From Zygnema cylindricum (taxonomy: Eukaryota > Streptophyta > Zygnematophyceae > Zygnematales > Zygnemataceae), in assembly GCA_037447655.1 (NCBI GenBank), contig JBBHKE010002279.1, forward strand, positions 1-64,000: a DNA stretch of 64,000 nt. Direction: 5' to 3'. The notes beneath the pieces were generated by a model. It was not told where the DNA came from. It ran no database searches and was given only the letters and a program-made list of their open reading frames with translations. Shown here one piece after another: positions 47,110 through 58,010 of the stretch (position 1 is its first letter; every line of letters begins with the position of its first letter). Position numbers and translations under genes: made by a program.

Positions 47110-47406
47110 TGTTGGACGGAGGTGGAGGAGAGAGATCGTGGGTATGACCGCTATCGGCCAACTTGACGATTCGAAGGTACCGGGATCAAATCCCGGGTCC
47201 GTCATGTATATTTTTAGTAGCCTACTTAAAATAACTGCCTATTGAACTAAGGCAGCCATGAATCAACCACCCTCTCTATCCTTCAGTGACTACAACAAAT
47301 ATGGGTGCTAGAGAGAGGAGGTGGAGGCAGGTTGTCCGTCCTTTTTTTTCTTTTATACTGACCTATTAAACCTAGAAAATACTCTAGAAATCTTTTATAT
47401 TCAACA
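47110..47406 (-). repeat. Copia A4, partial 3' LTR
   Basis: About 300 bp of a family-A LTR. It includes a well-formed T-arm-like hairpin at 47180-47196: CCGGG stem, loop ATCAAAT, CCCGG. The inner edge TTCAACA is joined straight to RT sequence at 47407, so the polypurine tract and RNase H are deleted. Confidence 0.8.
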
Positions 47407-49844
47407 TAGTCTGCATAAACTTCTTCTCTTCTGGACGTTATTTCATCATCTAGAATTAGGATGTCTCCTTTCTCACTCCCCTCACTTCCCTTCTTTAGAT
47501 CCATGGGAGTTGTATAACTGTTGGCTCTGTCCATCTAAAATTTTCCAACATGTTTCCAACCTTTCCTCTGTTAGCCTAATTATTCTTTCTCATCTCTCCT
47601 TTGTATTCCTGATATATCTTGCCTCCCCGATGTCCTTCATTTCAAATCTTCCCTTTAGATCTGTTTTTAGTTTTTTTATTTTCTTGATTGACTTACTCAG
47701 AACAAGCAAATCATCAACGTAAATTGCAATAAAGATGACACCTTCCTCATCTTCAAAAACATAAATTGAATGATCTGAACTGATCCGGATATATCCCAGA
47801 CCGGTAAGGGACTCATCAAGTTTCTTGTTCCATTGTCTGGGCGCCTGTTTCAAACCATAGAGAGCTTTGATCAGCCGGCATACCTTACTTTTCTCTCCTT
47901 GTTCCACGAATCCTTTGGGCTGTCGCATGAAGATCTCCTCCTCTAGTTCTCCATGCAATAAGGCTGTGTTGATGTCCATGTGGTGTACTTCCATGTCTTC
48001 TGCAGCTGCCAGACAGAAAAGTATCCGGACCGAGGGAAATCAAACGACCGGAGCAAAGGTTTCTTTGTAGTTTATTCCCTCTTTTTGAGTAAAACCTTTT
48101 GCTACTAACCGGGCCTTATACCGCTCAATAGAATTGTTTGGATTCAGTTTTAATTTGAAGACCCACTTACATCCAATTGGTTTTCGATCGGGTGGACAGT
48201 CCACCAACTCCCATGTATCAACCGCCATGATTAAATCCTTCTCTTCATTGATGGCCGTCTTCCACCGGTTTCTTTCCGGGCAGTTCATTACCTCTCTTTA
48301 TGTTTGAGGTTCATCCGGGTGAGACAATTTAGTTACCTTGTTGTTAACTTGTTTCTCTTAAATCCTTTTGCTGCTTCTTCTCCCTCCCTCAAAATCTGTG
48401 GCCAGAATAGATGGATCCCTTGGATTATTTCGAATCACCACGGTTTCTCTCCTGTCCCTCGGATCCATATCTGTTTCAACCACGTATTCCGATTCAGGTA
48501 TAGATCTCACCGATGTTTCCAAGTCCAAGTGTTTCTTGGTCTGTTTTGAACCTGCAAGGATATCATCCGAATATGCAAGAGTATCATCTTCTTGGAGACA
48601 CGAATAGTTAGGAAGATGAAAGTCATCAGAATTGTCTAACTCAAATCTGATTCTGACTGACTTTGAGGATTTGAAGGGATCTACCGACTTCCCTTCATCC
48701 ATAGCTACCAGGTGCTTTACTATAATTATATCTTCTCTCTTTAGATCATACACTTTATACCCGTTTACATCCTCATCATATCCCAGCAAATATCCGGGTT
48801 TCCCTTTAGGATATAGTTTCCAGTTAGATTTATCTGTATCTAAAGTGAAGAGTTTACTATCGAAAACCTTTAAGCGAGATTGATCTGATTTTCGGCTGGT
48901 CCATATCTCATATGGAGTTTGGCCTTTCACCGCTGAAGTAAGTACTTTATTTTTCAAATAATTAGCACAATTCATAGCTTCGGCCCAAAATCTTTTTCCT
49001 ATCCTTTTATCTGACAACATACTCCCGGCAATATCATTCAGTGTCCTATTCAATCTCTTGACAACACCATTCTGTTACGAGTTTTCCAAAACTGTCTTTT
49101 GATATTGCACACCTTCCTCTCTTAAGACCTCCTCAAACTGATTGGAGGTATATTCCCCTCTATTGTCACTTTTTACTCTCTTTATTGAGGTCTCCTGAAG
49201 CTTCTCGGTCCATGCCTTATATTGTTTGAAATACACCGGAGTTTCTGATTTGTTTTTCAAAAAATATACCCAGGAGTAACGAGACCAATCATCACTAATG
49301 GTTAGCATAAATATTTTCCCTCCAGGTGATCGCACTCTTGCTGGTCCCCAAATGTCTGTGTGTACCAAATCAAGAACTTTTTCTCCTTTATAAGGTGTTT
49401 CTTTTGGAAATGGTAATCTATGTGCTTAACCTTGAGCACACCCATTGCAATCACTTACATTCTCACTTTCCACAAAGCGTATCCTTCAACTACTCCCATA
49501 TTTTTCATTTCTTTTAGCTTTTCTAGATTCACATGCCGAAATTTCTTATGCCACAACATAATATCATTTACACCAGCATAGTAAAGTTAGAGTTTTTCAT
49601 TATTTAAAGCAAGCTTGAACATTCCTTGGCAACCTTTCTCAACAGTGAAATACACATCTTCCTCAAAGCTAGCTGTAAAAACTCCTTTTCTCGTGCTAGT
49701 TTCAAAACCTTTATCATCTAATACAGATGTAGAGATAAGGTTTTTTTTTTACCCCGAAATAAACAATACATCGGAGAATGTGACAATTGAGGTTTTCCCT
49801 TCCACTATGACTTTCAGATCTACCGATCCTACATAAGTAGTGGT
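47407..49844 (-). pseudogene. Copia A4 pol, integrase and RT (broken)
   Basis: RT lies at 47590-48288 with YVDD at 47710-47721. The acidic linker and integrase C-terminus form one frame (48358-49053), the integrase core another (49075-49368) with DDWSRYS and SDNRGEY, where the usual Gly is Arg. The GAG-pre-integrase lies near 49440-49600. The end of RT is joined to the LTR by a deletion, so RNase H is missing. The end at 49844 is the insertion of the B array within the region after the protease active site. Confidence 0.92.
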
Positions 49845-51012
49845 TGTTGTTTTGAAAAGTTAGTTTCGTGCGTACGCGACATTTTGTGCGCACGCGACGT
49901 TCATGCGTAAATTATTATCGGAAGTAATGTGGTGGTACGAATGGAGGTTCAAATGGATTTGCGGATTGGGGGGGTAGTTATACGATCGAAATTAAAGGGA
50001 TTTGAGGAACTATTTGAGTGGTGTGTAATGCGGTGAGAAATGGACGGCGGATCGCGAAGCGATCCGATCCGAAATATTTGAAATGTTGAAAAATGATGTC
50101 GCTCGTACGAAACATAATGCGACACGCGCATTTATGGAAAAAGGACGCCGCAAGTACGGAGCGTCTTATTTGGCAAGTGGACATGAATGCGTTTTGCGAC
50201 GTCACGAGATATTTGACGACTCACGTGGATTTCGTTTGGATTTTGTTGCCACGCGGAATCGCGTCAATCACACAATGCTTATTTTTGGACGACCCGGATT
50301 CTTTGAATAAATTCAAGGAATCTTGTTGAGTGACGTAGCGTGACTCAAAATACGATTTTGTGAGATTGTGTGTACGTATAAATATTTGGTCGAACATTGT
50401 TTTGTCTTTTTGTGTATTAAGTATTAGAGTAGGTTTCCTCACTTTGACATACCTTGAAGTATTCGGGTATACCAACATTAATAGAGGTAGCTGGTAGACA
50501 GCGTACGGCTGGTATGCCTCCGTACATTCAGCAGTACGCTCTTGTATATATTTGTAGGACTTAGTCATTTTAGGACTTAGGAACCTTTTGGACCAAAAAC
50601 TGTTTATGGTTATTTTTGGTAATTTTATCTGAGGATTACTCTCAGATCTGTTGGCAGAATTGTCTGAAATTCTGTATGTGTGTTCCTCTATACACTGTTA
50701 ATATTGTCACAGATTTGCAGGCCTATTGTGTGCCTTATCTGTGTTTTAATTCATTGTGAAGTTAGTCTGTTTTATCAAAGTTCTGGCAGACTGTTTTTCT
50801 GCAACTTTGACTAGATGGTGTGATCACTCTGCTCATTATTTTTGTCTGAAACTTTGTGAGGTTATTTTTAGCCTAGAAACTACCTGTGTTTGTAGTTTCA
50901 GCTTGTTTTGATATTTTTGTAGAATTCTGTGTTGATTCAAAGTAGGTTGTTTTTGGGTAGTCTGTGGTGCTTCTGAGGGTAAATCCATGGCTGAAAATGG
51001 CTATGGACAACA
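49845..51012 (+). repeat. B array, LTR 1
   Basis: 1168 bp, TGTTGTTTTG to GGACAACA, with conserved hairpin GGATCGCGAAGCGATCC at 50049-50065. It shows more private differences than LTR 2 and LTR 3 show between each other. Confidence 0.95.
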
Positions 51013-51277
51013 GGTTATGGGCCCACGCCCATGGCTACCTATAGTGGATGAATCTTACTTACCTATATTTGATGGATCTGGCTATTACCGCTGGAGGAGT
51101 ATTATGGAGAGCTACTTCAAGTTGAGGAAGCTGATGGATGTGGTGGATGGAACATGTGCCGAATCATCCGCTGGATGGGAGGAGAAAAACCTTGAGTGTT
51201 TGAGAATTATTAAGTTGTCTTTGACTAAGGATCTGGTAATGACTTATATTGATCTGAAAAGTTCAGCTGTACTATGA
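50987..51277 (+). pseudogene. Family B Gag, N-terminal part, copy 1
   Basis: 97 codons from an ATG that lies 26 bases inside the LTR end. The frame runs through the primer-binding site, which encodes VMGP. The sequence has the copia Gag shape (FDGSGYYRWRSIMESYF, an aromatic-rich start of the kind in plant copia Gag). It ends in TGA where Trp is likely (before KYLERMQQ), and a one-base shift near 51325 separates it from the next part. Both defects occur in copy 2. Confidence 0.85.
51013..51026 (+). promoter_or_regulatory. Primer-binding site of B, copy 1 (intact half-tRNA type)
   Basis: GGTTATGGGCCCAC directly after the LTR terminal CA, identical to the site of copia A3 although the families share little else. 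It fits the initiator tRNA-Met anticodon stem-loop in all 14 bases. Confidence 0.92.
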
Positions 51278-51371
51278 AAGTACTTAGAACGTATGCAACA
51301 AAAGACTTTTTTTAAATCATTGGATTAATAGTGCTATCAAAATAATTGGATATGAGTATGCAGGTGGTAGT

Positions 51372-52313
51372 ATGCTGAATTACTGTATTGGTCTACAAGT
51401 TTTGTTTGTAGAAAATGCTTTGGCAGGAGGAAACTTTACAGATGTTCAACAAGCTCTTTTGTTAATGAGAGGCCTACCTAAAGAATATAAAAGTGCATGT
51501 GATAGATTGGCTCGGATTGATAAAAGGGATTGGAAATTAACTCTTGCAATCAGAATTGTTTTAGAAGAAGAGGTTATTAAAGAGGCTCTAAAAGATAGGG
51601 TGAATTATCAAGATGTTAGATCACAGTTTCAAAAAAATAAGAAAAATTGTAAATTTGATAATTGTTTTTATTGTAATGATTTAGAGCATACCTTCAGGGT
51701 ATGTCCATCATATAAAAGTGCATGTCTCACAGGAAATTTCAGAGAAGGGTGGGACAACAACCAAGTTCGCCCCCCTACACAAAGGCAACAAAATGCATTT
51801 ACTTATCCGAGGAAATATTGTGAAGACAAAAAATTTACACCTTCTTTCGAGAAATTTGTTTATTTGCCGACCGTCATTTTTGGAAATATGGAGAACGAGG
51901 ACGGAGGGGGAAAAAGTATTGTCACCAAAGATGGTGTGGAGGAAAAAGAGACAGAAAAAGACGCGGATTTTGAAACTTTTTCTGGCGACAGATTGTTGAG
52001 TGATAAGTATTTACAAGAGGAAGAGGTTATGGAAGTGAGAATAGTTGGAGGAAGTGAAGGTCATTTGGAAGTGGAAACTGAAATTAATTTGCATGAGGAG
52101 ATTACTGTACTCAGAGAAGGAGAGAGAAAAAGTGTTCAGAAAATTGGAGTAAGGGAGGAAGTTTATAATATTGGAAAAGAAAAGAAAAATGTGAAAATTG
52201 AGAGAATACCAATATTTATTAAGAAAACAAGGAAAAAAAGTAGAATTCAAAAGACTAACCGTAGAAGAAAACATGGGCAGAAAGTGGTTAAAAGAAAACA
52301 ACGAGAAAAGTAA
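51372..52313 (+). CDS. Family B Gag, C-terminal part with knuckle and basic tail, copy 1
   Basis: Open frame of 313 codons. Residues 1-80 continue the Gag capsid-like helices (LLMRGLPKEYKSACDRL). A CCHC knuckle CFYCNDLEHTFRVC lies at 51663-51704. After it come about 200 residues with no match I recognise: an acidic stretch rich in Glu and Asp, then a strongly basic end (KKTRKKSR, RRRKHG, VVKRKQREK) that could bind nucleic acid or act as a nuclear signal. A pol gene is not fused or overlapping. The ATG at its start is not a natural start; the true protein would begin at 50987. The long open tail suggests selection until recently. Confidence 0.82.
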   Translation: MLNYCIGLQVLFVENALAGGNFTDVQQALLLMRGLPKEYKSACDRLARIDKRDWKLTLAIRIVLEEEVIKEALKDRVNYQDVRSQFQKNKKNCKFDNCFYCNDLEHTFRVCPSYKSACLTGNFREGWDNNQVRPPTQRQQNAFTYPRKYCEDKKFTPSFEKFVYLPTVIFGNMENEDGGGKSIVTKDGVEEKETEKDADFETFSGDRLLSDKYLQEEEVMEVRIVGGSEGHLEVETEINLHEEITVLREGERKSVQKIGVREEVYNIGKEKKNVKIERIPIFIKKTRKKSRIQKTNRRRKHGQKVVKRKQREK

Positions 52314-52640
52314 TTTTATAGAGGAGGTTAACTTTGATACTCACTAATTTTTGTGGAATTTCCAATTTAGCATTTTTGAATTTTGGAATTGGCTGAAGAG
52401 GAAAGTTTTACCTTTTGAAGACATAGAAAGAGGCAGCCAAAGCAATGGTGTGTTAATGAAGGACGCATTTGAGGAAGACATGGTAGCAGGCAGCTGAAGT
52501 AGTGATGTCGTCAGCGGAAGCAATGGTGACGTTTGAACGAAGGAAAAAAAATGAGAAATTTGGAGGTACGGAAAAGTACAGTTACATTTGACACGTTGCA
52601 TACTTAATTATGGGTGCACGAAACTAAATTTTCGGGGGAG
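52314..52640 (+). other. B interior 3' untranslated region and polypurine tract, copy 1
   Basis: No gene. It ends with TTCGGGGGAG (52631-52640), the probable plus-strand primer, directly before LTR 2. Confidence 0.8.
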
Positions 52641-53808
52641 TGTTGTTTTGAAAAGTTAGTTTCGTGCGTACGCAACATTTTGTGCGCACGCGACGTTCAT
52701 TCGTAAATTATTATCGGAAGTAATGTGGTGGTACGAATGGAGGTTCGAATGGATTTGCGGATTGGGGGGGTAGTTATACGATCGAAATTAAAGGGACGTG
52801 AGGAACTATTTGAGTGGTGTGTAATGCGGTGAGAAATGGACGGCGGATCGCGAAGCGATCCGATCCGAAATATTTGAAATGTTGCAAAATGATGTCGCTC
52901 GTACGAAACATAATGCGATATGCACATTTATGGAAAAAGGACGCCGCAAGTACGGAGCGTCTTATTTGGCAAGTGGACGTGAATGCGTTTCGCGACGTCA
53001 CGAGATATTTGACGACTCACGTGGATTTCGTTTGGATTTTGTTGCCACGCGGAATCGCGTCAATCACACAATGCTTATTTTTGGACGACCCGGATTCTTT
53101 AAATAAATTCAAGGAATCTCGTTGAGTGACGTAGCGTGACTCAACATACGATTTTGTGAGATTGTGTGTACGTATAAATATTTGGTCGAACATTGTTTTG
53201 TCTTTTTGTATATTAAGTATTAGTGTAGGTTTACTCACTTTGACATACCTTGAAGTATTCGGGTATACCAACATTAATAGAGGTAGCTGGTAGACAGCGT
53301 ACGGCTGGTATGCCTCCGTACATTCGGCTGTACGCTCTTGTATATATTTGTAGGACTTAGTCATTTTAGGACTTAGGAACCTTTTGGACCAAAAACTGTT
53401 TATGGTTATTTTTGGTAATTTTATCTGAGGATTACTCTCAGATCTGTTGGCAGAATTGTCTGAAATTCTGTATGTGTGTTCCTCTATACACTGTTAATAT
53501 TTTCACAGATTTGCAGGCCTATTGTGTGCCTGATCTGTGTTTTAATTCATTGTGAAGTTAGTCTATTTTATCAAAGTTCTGGCAGACTGTTTTTCTACAA
53601 CTTTGACTAGATGGTGTGATCACTCTGCTCATTATTTTTGTCTGAAACTTTGTGAGGTTATTTTTAGCCTAGAAACTACCTGTGTTTGTAGTTTCAGCTT
53701 GTTTTGATATTTTTGTAGAATTCTGTGTTGATTCAAAGTAGGTTGTTTTTGGGTAGTCTGTGGTGCTTCTGAGGGTAAATCCATGGCTGAAAATGGCTAT
53801 GGACAACA
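52641..53808 (+). repeat. B array, LTR 2 (middle)
   Basis: 1168 bp. It differs from LTR 3 at only a handful of positions (for example CTATTTTATC against CTGTTTTATC near 53570). Hairpin at 52845-52861. Confidence 0.95.
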
Positions 53809-54073
53809 GGTTATGGGCCCACGCCCATGGCTACCTATAGTGGATGAATCTTACTTACCTATATTTGATGGATCTGGCTATTACCGCTGGAGGAGTATTA
53901 TGGAGAGCTACTTCAAGTTGAGGAAGCTGATGGATGTGGTGGATGGAACATGTGCCGAATCATCCGCTGGATGGGAGGAGAAAAACCTTGAGTGTTTGAG
54001 AATTATTAAGTTGTCTTTGACTAAGGATCTGGTAATGACTTATATTGATCTGAAAAGTTCAGCTGTACTATGA
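53783..54073 (+). pseudogene. Family B Gag, N-terminal part, copy 2
   Basis: Identical in length and translation to copy 1 at 50987-51277, with the same TGA end. The primer site is at 53809-53822. Confidence 0.85.
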
Positions 54074-54167
54074 AAGTACTTAGAACGTATGCAACAAAAG
54101 ACTTTTTTTAAATCATTGGATTAATAGTGCTATCAAAATAATTGGATATGAGTATGCAGGTGGTAGT

Positions 54168-55109
54168 ATGCTGAATTACTGTATTGGTCTACAAGTTTTG
54201 TTTGTAGAAAATGCTTTGGCAGGAGGAAACTTTACAGATGTTCAACAAGCTCTTTTGTTAATGAGAGGCCTACCTAAAGAATATAAAAGTGCATGTGATA
54301 GATTGGCTCGGATTGATAAAAGGGATTGGAAATTAACTCTTGCAATCAGAATTGTTTTAGAAGAAGAGGTTATTAAATAGGCTCTAAAAGATAGGGTGAA
54401 TTATCAAGATGTTAGATCACAGTTTCAAAAAAATAAGAAAAATTGTAAATTTGATAATTGTTTTTATTGTAATGATTTAGAGCATACCTTCAGGGTATGT
54501 CCATCATATAAAAGTGCATGTCTCACAGGAAATTTCAGAGAAGGGTGGGACAACAACCAAGTTCGCCCCCCTACACAAAGGCAACAGAATGCATTTACTT
54601 ATCCGAGGAAATATTGTGAAGACAAAAAATTTACACCTTCTTTCGAGAAATTTGTTTATTTGCCGACCGTCATTTTTGGAAATATGGAGAACGAGGACGG
54701 AGGGGGAAAAAGTATTGTCACCAAAGATGGTGTGGAGGAAAAAGAGACAGAAAAAGACGCGGATTTTGAAACTTTTTCTGGCGACAGATTGTTGAGTGAT
54801 AAGTATTTACAAGAGGAAGAGGTTATGGAAGTGAGAATAGTTGGAGGAAGTGAAGGTCATTTGGAAGTGGAAACTGAAATTAATTTGCATGAGGAGATTA
54901 CTGTACTCAGAGAAGGAGAGAGAAAAAGTGTTCAGAAAATTGGAGTAAGGGAGGAAGTTTATAATATTGGAAAAGAAAAGAAAAATGTGAAAATTGAGAG
55001 AATACCAATATTTATTAAGAAAACAAGGAAAAAAAGTAGAATTCAAAAGACTAACCGTAGAAGAAAACATGGGCAGAAAGTGGTTAAAAGAAAACAACGA
55101 GAAAAGTAA
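54168..55109 (+). pseudogene. Family B Gag, C-terminal part, copy 2
   Basis: As copy 1, but GAG has become TAG at 54378-54380, which cuts the frame after 70 codons; the rest (54396-55109) remains open to the same end. One further visible difference is a Lys-to-Arg change in the stretch after the knuckle. Confidence 0.88.
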
Positions 55110-55436
55110 TTTTATAGAGGAGGTTAACTTTGATACTCACTAATTTTTGTGGAATTTCCAATTTAGCATTTTTGAATTTTGGAATTGGCTGAAGAGGAAA
55201 GTTTTACCTTTTGAAGACATAGAAAGAGGCAGCCAAAGCAATGGTGTGTTAATGAAGGACGCATTTGAGGAAGACATGGTAGCAGGCAGCTGAAGTAGTG
55301 ATGTCGTCAGCGGAAGCAATGGTGACGTTTGAACGAAGGAAAAAAAATGAGAAATTTGGAGGTACGGAAAAGTACAGTTACATTTGACACGTTGCATACT
55401 TAATTATGGGTGCACGAAACTAAATTTTCGGGGGAG
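55110..55436 (+). other. B interior 3' untranslated region and polypurine tract, copy 2
   Basis: Same as 52314-52640; ends in the purine run next to LTR 3. Confidence 0.8.
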
Positions 55437-56604
55437 TGTTGTTTTGAAAAGTTAGTTTCGTGCGTACGCAACATTTTGTGCGCACGCGACGTTCATTCGT
55501 AAATTATTATCGGAAGTAATGTGGTGGTACGAATGGAGGTTCGAATGGATTTGCGGATTGGGGGGGTAGTTATACGATCGAAATTAAAGGGACGTGAGGA
55601 ACTATTTGAGTGGTGTGTAATGCGGTGAGAAATGGACGGCGGATCGCGAAGCGATCCGATCCGAAATATTTGAAATGTTGCAAAATGATGTCGCTCGTAC
55701 GAAACATAATGCGATATGCACATTTATGGAAAAAGGACGCCGCAAGTACGGAGCGTCTTATTTGGCAAGTGGACGTGAATGCGTTTCGCGACGTCACGAG
55801 ATATTTGACGACTCACGTGGATTTCGTTTGGATTTTGTTGCCACGCGGAATCGCGTCAATCACACAATGCTTATTTTTGGACGACCCGGATTCTTTAAAT
55901 AAATTCAAGGAATCTCGTTGAGTGACGTAGCGTGACTCAACATACGATTTTGTGAGATTGTGTGTACGCATAAATATTTGGTCGAACATTGTTTTGTCTT
56001 TTTGTGTATTAAGTATTAGTGTAGGTTTACTCACTTTGACATACCTTGAAGTATTCGGGTATACCAACATTAATAGAGGTAGCTGGTAGACAGCGTACGG
56101 CTGGTATGCCTCCGTACATTCGGCTTTACGCTCTTGTATATATTTGTAGGACTTAGTCATTTTAGGACTTAGGAACCTTTTGGACCAAAAACTGTTTATG
56201 GTTATTTTTGGTAATTTTATCTGAGGATTACTCTCAGATCTGTTGGCAGAATTGTCTGAAATTCTGTATGTGTGTTCCTCTATACACTGTTAATATTTTC
56301 ACAGATTTGCAGGCCTATTGTGTGCCTGATCTGTGTTTTAATTCATTGTGAAGTTAGTCTGTTTTATCAAAGTTCTGGCAGACTGTTTTTCTGCAACTTT
56401 GACTAGATGGTGTGATCACTCTGCTCATTATTTTTGTCTGAAACTTTGTGAGGTTATTTTTAGCCTAGAAACTACCTGTGTTTGTAGTTTCAGCTTGTTT
56501 TGATATTTTTGTAGAATTCTGTGTTGATTCAAAGTAGGTTGTTTTTGGGTAGTCTGTGGTGCTTCTGAGGGTAAATCCATGGCTGAAAATGGCTATGGAC
56601 AACG
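55437..56604 (+). repeat. B array, LTR 3
   Basis: 1168 bp; its last base is G where the other LTRs have A. GTGGT follows. Hairpin at 55641-55657. Confidence 0.95.
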
Positions 56605-58010
56605 GTGGTAACTACCTTTCCCATCCCCATATTCAATCACTACTGTAGGAATCTTTCTCAGCTTAGTGAAAAGATGCTTATCCTTGCACATGCGCATGGA
56701 GGCACCTGAATCCACAATCCAACCCCCTTCACCTTTCAGTCCACCGAAAGCACATTTTTGCTTCCGTGGAATTTCGACTTCTGTCTCTGCCTCCAACTCC
56801 TCATCGAAAAGAGGTTCGTCATCCTCCTCATCGGATTCCTCCTCAAGTACATGTGTGACAAGTGCCTTTTTTTTCCCTTGTAGTTGACCATCGGTCAACC
56901 CCTCATTTATTCGAAGCTCGGTTAGTTTGAACTCCTCATCGAAAAGAGGTTCGTCATCCTCCTCATCGGATTCCTCCTCAAGTACATGTGTGACAAGTGC
57001 CCTTTTTTTCCCTTGTAGTTGACCAACGGTTAGCCCCTCATTTATTCGAAGCTCGGTCAGTTTGGTACATTACGCCATGTAATGCGCGGGTGTATTGCAG
57101 AAATGACAAAGCCCCTTAGTTCCCCTTGTTCCCAACTCATCGAGTTGATTTTTATGGTCTTCCCCTCCATGACTTCCAAGGGATTTTCGTGAATCTTTGT
57201 TTCTCCAACTTGCTCCGGCCGCCAAGGCTTGTCCACTCTTAACATCTTTCCGGATTTTCGATTGTATTCTCTCGGACGAGGATCATACCAACTACCGAAT
57301 TCCATATCCACTTGAAGTCTGGAAAATCTTGTACCCGGTTCACAATGTTCTCATACTCATCGGGTAGTTTCATAAGTAAGTAATGAACCTTTGCCTTCTC
57401 GGTTTCTACTTATCCGGCACACTCTAACTCCATGAAGAGTATAGCCAGCCCATTGCGGAAATCGAGCATCTTCTCTCCTTTGTGAAAGTATCCATTGATC
57501 TTTTGCTCTGCCAGCTTCTGTTCTTGAATCCTACCGCTCCGGTACATCTCTATAAGCGCATCCCATAGATCGGATGCCTTTTCCACCTGCAAATAAGGAC
57601 CTGCGAGTCGTTATGTGAGATGACGGAGGATAAAGTGCTTGGCCGCCATATTGTTGTAGTCCCAGGTATCGATGTCATTCTCCTCATTCCTCGAAATAGG
57701 AGACATGAAAACAGAACCGGTTGCTATAGGGGTGGTTTTCTCTTTTTCTTTCCCCTTTACCATCACAATGTTTTCTCCATCTTTTGAGCCCTCTGATGGC
57801 GGTGGATATGGTTTTCTAGCAAATCTCCTTCCTCCAAACCTTGGAGGAATAGCAGGACCAGATGGACACTTAACTCGCCCACTCACTATTACCCAAAATC
57901 TTTTCTCACATAGGGCTCCTATCATCATACTCTCCCAGTAGATGAACCCAGTCCCATTGAATGTGGGCACCCTAGAGGGTGGGCCCATAACTTGCAACTC
58001 TGAGACCTCC
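56605..58010 (-). pseudogene. Copia A4 protease and Gag (broken)
   Basis: Gag starts at 58012-58010 (ATG inside the LTR, MEVSELQVMGPP) and runs to 57611 before the first stop. Further Gag frames lie at 57057-57592, a damaged zinc knuckle near 57068-57109, and the intact retropepsin motif GGWIVDSGASM near 56720. A direct tandem duplication of 135 bp (56795-56929 and 56930-57064) covers the acidic stretch between knuckle and protease. It joins 49844 when the B array is removed. Confidence 0.92.
57979..57992 (-). promoter_or_regulatory. Primer-binding site of copia A4
   Basis: GTGGGCCCATAACT on the plus map: 13 of 14 bases fit the initiator tRNA-Met anticodon complement. Confidence 0.88.

Larger units (their letters stand above)
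49845..56604 (+). mobile_element. Three-LTR array of gag-only copia-like element B
   Basis: LTR, interior, LTR, interior, LTR with an exact period of 2796 bp: LTRs 49845-51012, 52641-53808, 55437-56604 (each 1168 bp), interiors 51013-52640 and 53809-55436 (each 1628 bp). A single target duplication GTGGT (49840-49844, 56605-56609) encloses the whole array. The interior holds only a Gag gene with one zinc knuckle and a charged tail; protease, integrase, RT and RNase H are absent. This fits the TR-GAG type of non-autonomous retrotransposon. Few differences separate the repeats, so the array is young. One insertion expanded by unequal LTR recombination is the simplest origin. Confidence 0.95.

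Noticed and set aside
52814-53364. Proteins of about 75-115 residues encoded in the B LTRs on both strands
   Set aside because: They repeat because the LTR repeats; frames lie on both strands at once and show no domain or start context.
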